A stretch of DNA of 64,000 bases, taken from the NCBI RefSeq assembly GCF_000014045.1, contig NC_008387.1:1-64000 (forward strand), written 5' to 3'. The position numbers and the translations under genes are program-made. Within the stretch, counting starts at the first letter, position 1; each line of letters begins with the position of its first letter. Positions 60,752-64,000 of this stretch are shown one piece after another. The notes under the pieces were generated by a model that had not been told where the DNA came from, made no database searches, and worked only from the letters and a program-made list of their open reading frames with translations. The DNA is from Roseobacter denitrificans OCh 114 (GTDB taxonomy: Bacteria; Pseudomonadota; Alphaproteobacteria; Rhodobacterales; Rhodobacteraceae).

Positions 60752-63700
60752 ATGATGAGCCCAAGGAATGCACACAACTTCTCGCTCAATGACGCCCTAC
60801 CTAAATCGGTATTCCACCTCATTTTGCGACTAATTTTGGGACTTTACATCATGGCTTATGACACAGAACTGGCGCAGGCTGATACCGCTCTGGGTAATGA
60901 CAATCCGACGCTGGCTTACAATTTGGATAACTTCAAGGATTTTGCGCCGGCCTCACAGTTTCTCGATATCGCCAAATCCATGCGCCCTTGGTGGGGAGAT
61001 ATGGAGGATGGCTCTAAGAAAATGAGCTACGATGCGATGAAAGAAGGGGGCTATCTGGACAAGGACGGATGGCCCACGGAGATTCCTGAAGGTGTCGAGG
61101 AAATAGTTGGGTTTTGGCAGTGGAAGGGCCGCCCAGAAGAAGCCCATGACGTCCGTGGTGTTTACGTCATGGAATACGAGGGCACGGGCGATGTGACCAT
61201 GTCCGGTGACGCCCGGATTATAAGCAGTGAACCTGGCCGTATTGTTTTTGAAAACATGAACGGCAACCACCTCTATTTGAAGATACAGTCCACTGACCCT
61301 GAGGGAACAGGCGATTACGTTCGTGACGTTTCGATCGTCGAGGAAAAATACTTACCACTTCATGAGGCAGGAGCGGTTTATAACCCGGAATGGCTAGACC
61401 TGATTGATGATGCCCGCGAACTGCGTTTCATGGGATGGGGGGACACGAATAATGCCACCATAACATCCTGGGATGAAATGTCTTCGGTGGATGGGATGTT
61501 CTGGGAAGCTGGCGTGCCGGTGGAATACATGGTCAAGCTTGCCAATGAGGTCGGCGCTGACCCTTGGTTCACGATGCCACATACCGCCGATGAAGAGTTC
61601 ATCCGCAACTTTGCGACCTATGTACGCGACAATCTGGACCCTGGCTTGAAGGCTAAGGTCGAATACTCCAACGAAACCTGGAACTGGGCTTTTGATCAGA
61701 CGGAATGGCTACATGACAAAGCCGAGGCGGAATGGGGCGTCAAAGGCGGCCAGAATGATTATTACGTCAAGAAAGCCGTCGAGACCGCGTTGATCTGGGA
61801 AGACGTCTTTGGCGAGGAGGCCGATGACCGTCTCGTCAATGTCCTCGCCACGCAGACTCGCAATCCATGGCTGACAGAACGTCTGCTCGACGCCAAGCTC
61901 TGGAGGGAGAACGAGCCCGACGCCTATGTGGCTCCGGGCAGTGTCTTCGATGAGCTGGCCGTCACGACCTATTTCGGCAATAATACTGTGAGTGACGCCA
62001 CCATGCGTGCGGAGCTGATCGCGGTGATCAAGGATCCGGACGTCGATGCAACGGCCTGGCTGGCTGACAAGCTGATGGACCCCGCTTACAAGGGTTCTAT
62101 TCCCCAGATCGCCGATGTTCTAGCCACAACAGCAGCTTTGGCCGAAGAACACGGGCTCAAACTTTCCGCTTATGAGGGCGGGCAACATGTGCACCACGCC
62201 TTCGCCGTACGGGACCTGTCCAGCGAAGATGTCGCTGCAATGCAGGATTTCATGGTGGATTTCGTGCGCAGCGAACAGATGGGTGAGCTTTACCGTGAAC
62301 TCTGGGATGTCTGGGCAGAATATGGCGACGGGCCTTTCATGCAGTTTGGCGATGTAGGTTCACCCAGCAAATGGGGGTCGTGGTCACTTTACGCCGGGTT
62401 GGAGGATTCCACGCCACGCTCGGAAGCGATCGAGGAGTTGAACCGGGATACAGGCGCATGGTGGGAAGACGACCGTGACGGCAGCCAATTCCAGCAGGGT
62501 CTGGTCAACGACGGAACAGCAGGGGCTGACATGCTGATGGGGACTGCCAAGAGCGATTACCTGTTGGGTATGGACGGTGATGACATTCTGGTCGCAGGTC
62601 AGGGTGATGATGGGCTCAACGGTGGCAATGGAATCGACCGGGCCGTATTTGCAGGCGCGTTTTCGGATTATACGGTACGCGTTGAAGGCGGCGGTTACAG
62701 GATCGAAGGACCGGATGGCAGTGATTTCCTGATCAACGTCGAAGAGATCGCTTTTTGCCAGCGAGCAAGTCATCGTCCTGTCAGACCTCATAGCGACGGA
62801 AGATGGCAGGCTGACCTTGGACGGGCTGACTCCTACGGAGACGCCGCCTGAACCAGAGACACCACCGGCGCCAGAAACACCGCCAGCACCAGAAACACCG
62901 CCAGCACCAGAGACGCCACCTGAACCTGTGCCCTTTGTGCCTGGCATGCTTCTTGAAGGGCAGATCAAGGACGGAGCAGATCATGAAAAGGTGACCATCA
63001 ATGACCTGAGCGATGCCAACAACGGCATCGTCATCAGGACCATCTGGGCAAGCTCAAAGATCGCACAACACCTCGACCTTGGGGCGCCCAAGGAAACCCC
63101 AAGCTATTTGACCTATGCTAAAGGAGCCTATGAATTCTCCGACTTGGTCCAACAGACCAGCGCGGCCTTGGTCGAAACCGGGCAGACGACTTTTGACATC
63201 AACGATGCGGCCATCGTGACTCAGGCAGTCAAGATCGTAGCCACGAATGGTGACGATTACTTCTACGGCGGTTTGGCTGATGACGTGGCTTCAGGCGCAG
63301 GAGGCGATGACTACATGATCGGGGGTGCGGGGAACGACATCTTGTACGGCAACGCGGGAGATGACCGCCTGATCGGGCAAGACGGTGACGACAGCATCGA
63401 AGGAGGCGATGGCAACGACCGGATCAATGGGGGTGGTGGCGAAGATGTAGTCGACGGCGGCGATGGCGATGACCAGATTTTTGCAGGAACCGACGATGAT
63501 GTTGTCAAAGGCGCGAACGGAAATGACTGGATATCCGGCGGCGATGGCGATGATAACCTCTTTGGCGACCAGGGCGACGACACCATAAATGGGAATTTCG
63601 GTAACGATTATATCGTCGGGGGGATAGGTAACGACAGCTTGTATGGCGATGAAGGGGATGATCGTTTGATCGGAAACGCCGGGAATGACACTATCGATGG

Positions 63701-64000
63701 AGGTGCGGGCAAGGATCACATGAGCGGTGGCCATGGCGACGATATCATTAGCGGTGGTGCCGGAGATGACAAGATTTACGCCAATCAGGGCGGTGATACA
63801 ATTTATGGCGGTGACGGAAATGACTACATGTCGGCCGGAGAAGGTAATGATATCCTTTACGGTGGCCGGGGTGATGACACTCTGGCCGGCGGCGCAGGCA
63901 AAGATCAGTTTGTATTCGACATTGGCGATGGCGACGACCAGATCAACGACTTTGCCTTCGAAGACAACCTCGATCTGACAGGCTTCTTGCTTGCCGACCA
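60752..64000 (+). CDS. RTX protein with GH-A-like hydrolase domain, frameshifted, 3' end outside window
   Basis: This is a large calcium-binding RTX protein, probably secreted by a type I system. ATG 60752/60755 follows AGAGGATCGG; an alternative start is ATG 60851. Residues about 45-590 resemble a clan-A glycoside hydrolase: SNETWNW near residue 308 carries the Asn-Glu acid/base pair and AYEGGQ near 475 a candidate nucleophile Glu. A first RTX block (about 590-660) follows, with GDDILVAGQGDDGLNGGNG. After one extra T in the run 62752-62756 the next frame continues (ASEQVIVLSDL). A Pro-rich repeat linker and a long RTX block then run to the edge. The substrate may be the locus polysaccharide. 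The break is probably an error. Confidence 0.75.
62838..62927 (+). repeat. Five 18-bp repeats coding a Pro-rich linker
   Basis: Five units of 18 bases code ETPPEP or ETPPAP, an extended linker between the N-terminal part and the main RTX block. The third and fourth units are identical, as in recent slippage or unequal recombination. Confidence 0.9.
63267..63905 (+). repeat. RTX nonapeptide repeat array
   Basis: About twenty glycine/aspartate nonapeptides of the form GGxGxDxhx follow each other (for example GGAGNDILY, GGDGNDRIN, GGRGDDTLA). They form the calcium-binding parallel beta-roll that folds on secretion. The array runs toward the window edge and ends in the QFVFDIGDGDDQINDF segment usual after RTX arrays. 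Confidence 0.92.

Noticed and set aside
62838..63905. Regular repeats as a CRISPR array
   Set aside because: Repeats are in frame, code Pro-rich and RTX peptides, and have no unique spacers of constant length.

Overview
The window reads as part of an extrachromosomal replicon (plasmid or chromid) of a marine alphaproteobacterium, most likely a roseobacter (Rhodobacteraceae). The reasons are the high GC with low-GC islands, alphaproteobacterial codon use, a replication module of RepA type with parAB beside it (53605-57590), VPLPA-CTERM proteins with their own exosortase, and a complete dTDP-L-rhamnose operon. This combination matches what is known of the roseobacter RepA-I 'biofilm plasmids'. 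That assignment rests on recalled family features and gene content; no search was run.

Layout. 1-416: start of a UDP-glucose dehydrogenase gene cut by the window edge. 816-3151: two tiny unknown proteins and a modular SGNH/SASA esterase. 3412-13782: polysaccharide repeat-unit assembly (oxidoreductase, epimerase, four glycosyltransferases, a sulfotransferase, a Wzy-like polymerase/ligase and a Wzx flippase). 13951-17156: type I secretion ATPase and adaptor. 17418-18104: PAP2 phosphatase. 18171-22928 (minus): rmlC-rmlB-rmlD-rmlA and a phosphohexomutase. 23106-26373 (minus): Wzz/GumC, a CpsD-like ATPase and an ExeA-like ATPase. 26840-32383 (plus): initiating sugar transferase, giant TPR lipoprotein, Wza-like export protein and outer-membrane barrel. 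32426-36895: rhomboid protease, a caspase-fold-like secreted protein and a fused ATP sulfurylase/APS kinase. 37360-46031: three VPLPA-CTERM proteins, a broken TPR protein, ManC and the XrtD-type exosortase. 46730-51939: acyltransferase, WecG-type transferase, galE, a second sulfotransferase and an epimerase. 52412-59959: replication/partition module with a palindromic centromere-like site, three 22-bp iterons and a DnaA box, flanked by two inverted paralogous transferase genes. 60752-64000: a GH-like RTX protein running off the end.

How it works together. Ugd, RmlABCD, ManC, the phosphohexomutase and GalE supply nucleotide sugars. The initiating transferase and the glycosyltransferases build a lipid-linked unit, Wzx flips it, the Wzy-like protein polymerises it, and Wzz, the Wza-like protein and the barrel export it. 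Sat-CysC makes PAPS for two sulfotransferases, so the polymer is probably rhamnose-containing and sulfated. XrtD probably anchors or releases the VPLPA-CTERM proteins. The type I system could secrete the RTX protein.

Four genes (TPR protein, galE, second sulfotransferase, RTX protein) are each broken by one extra base in a homopolymer run. This common signature suggests sequence errors at least as much as gene decay.
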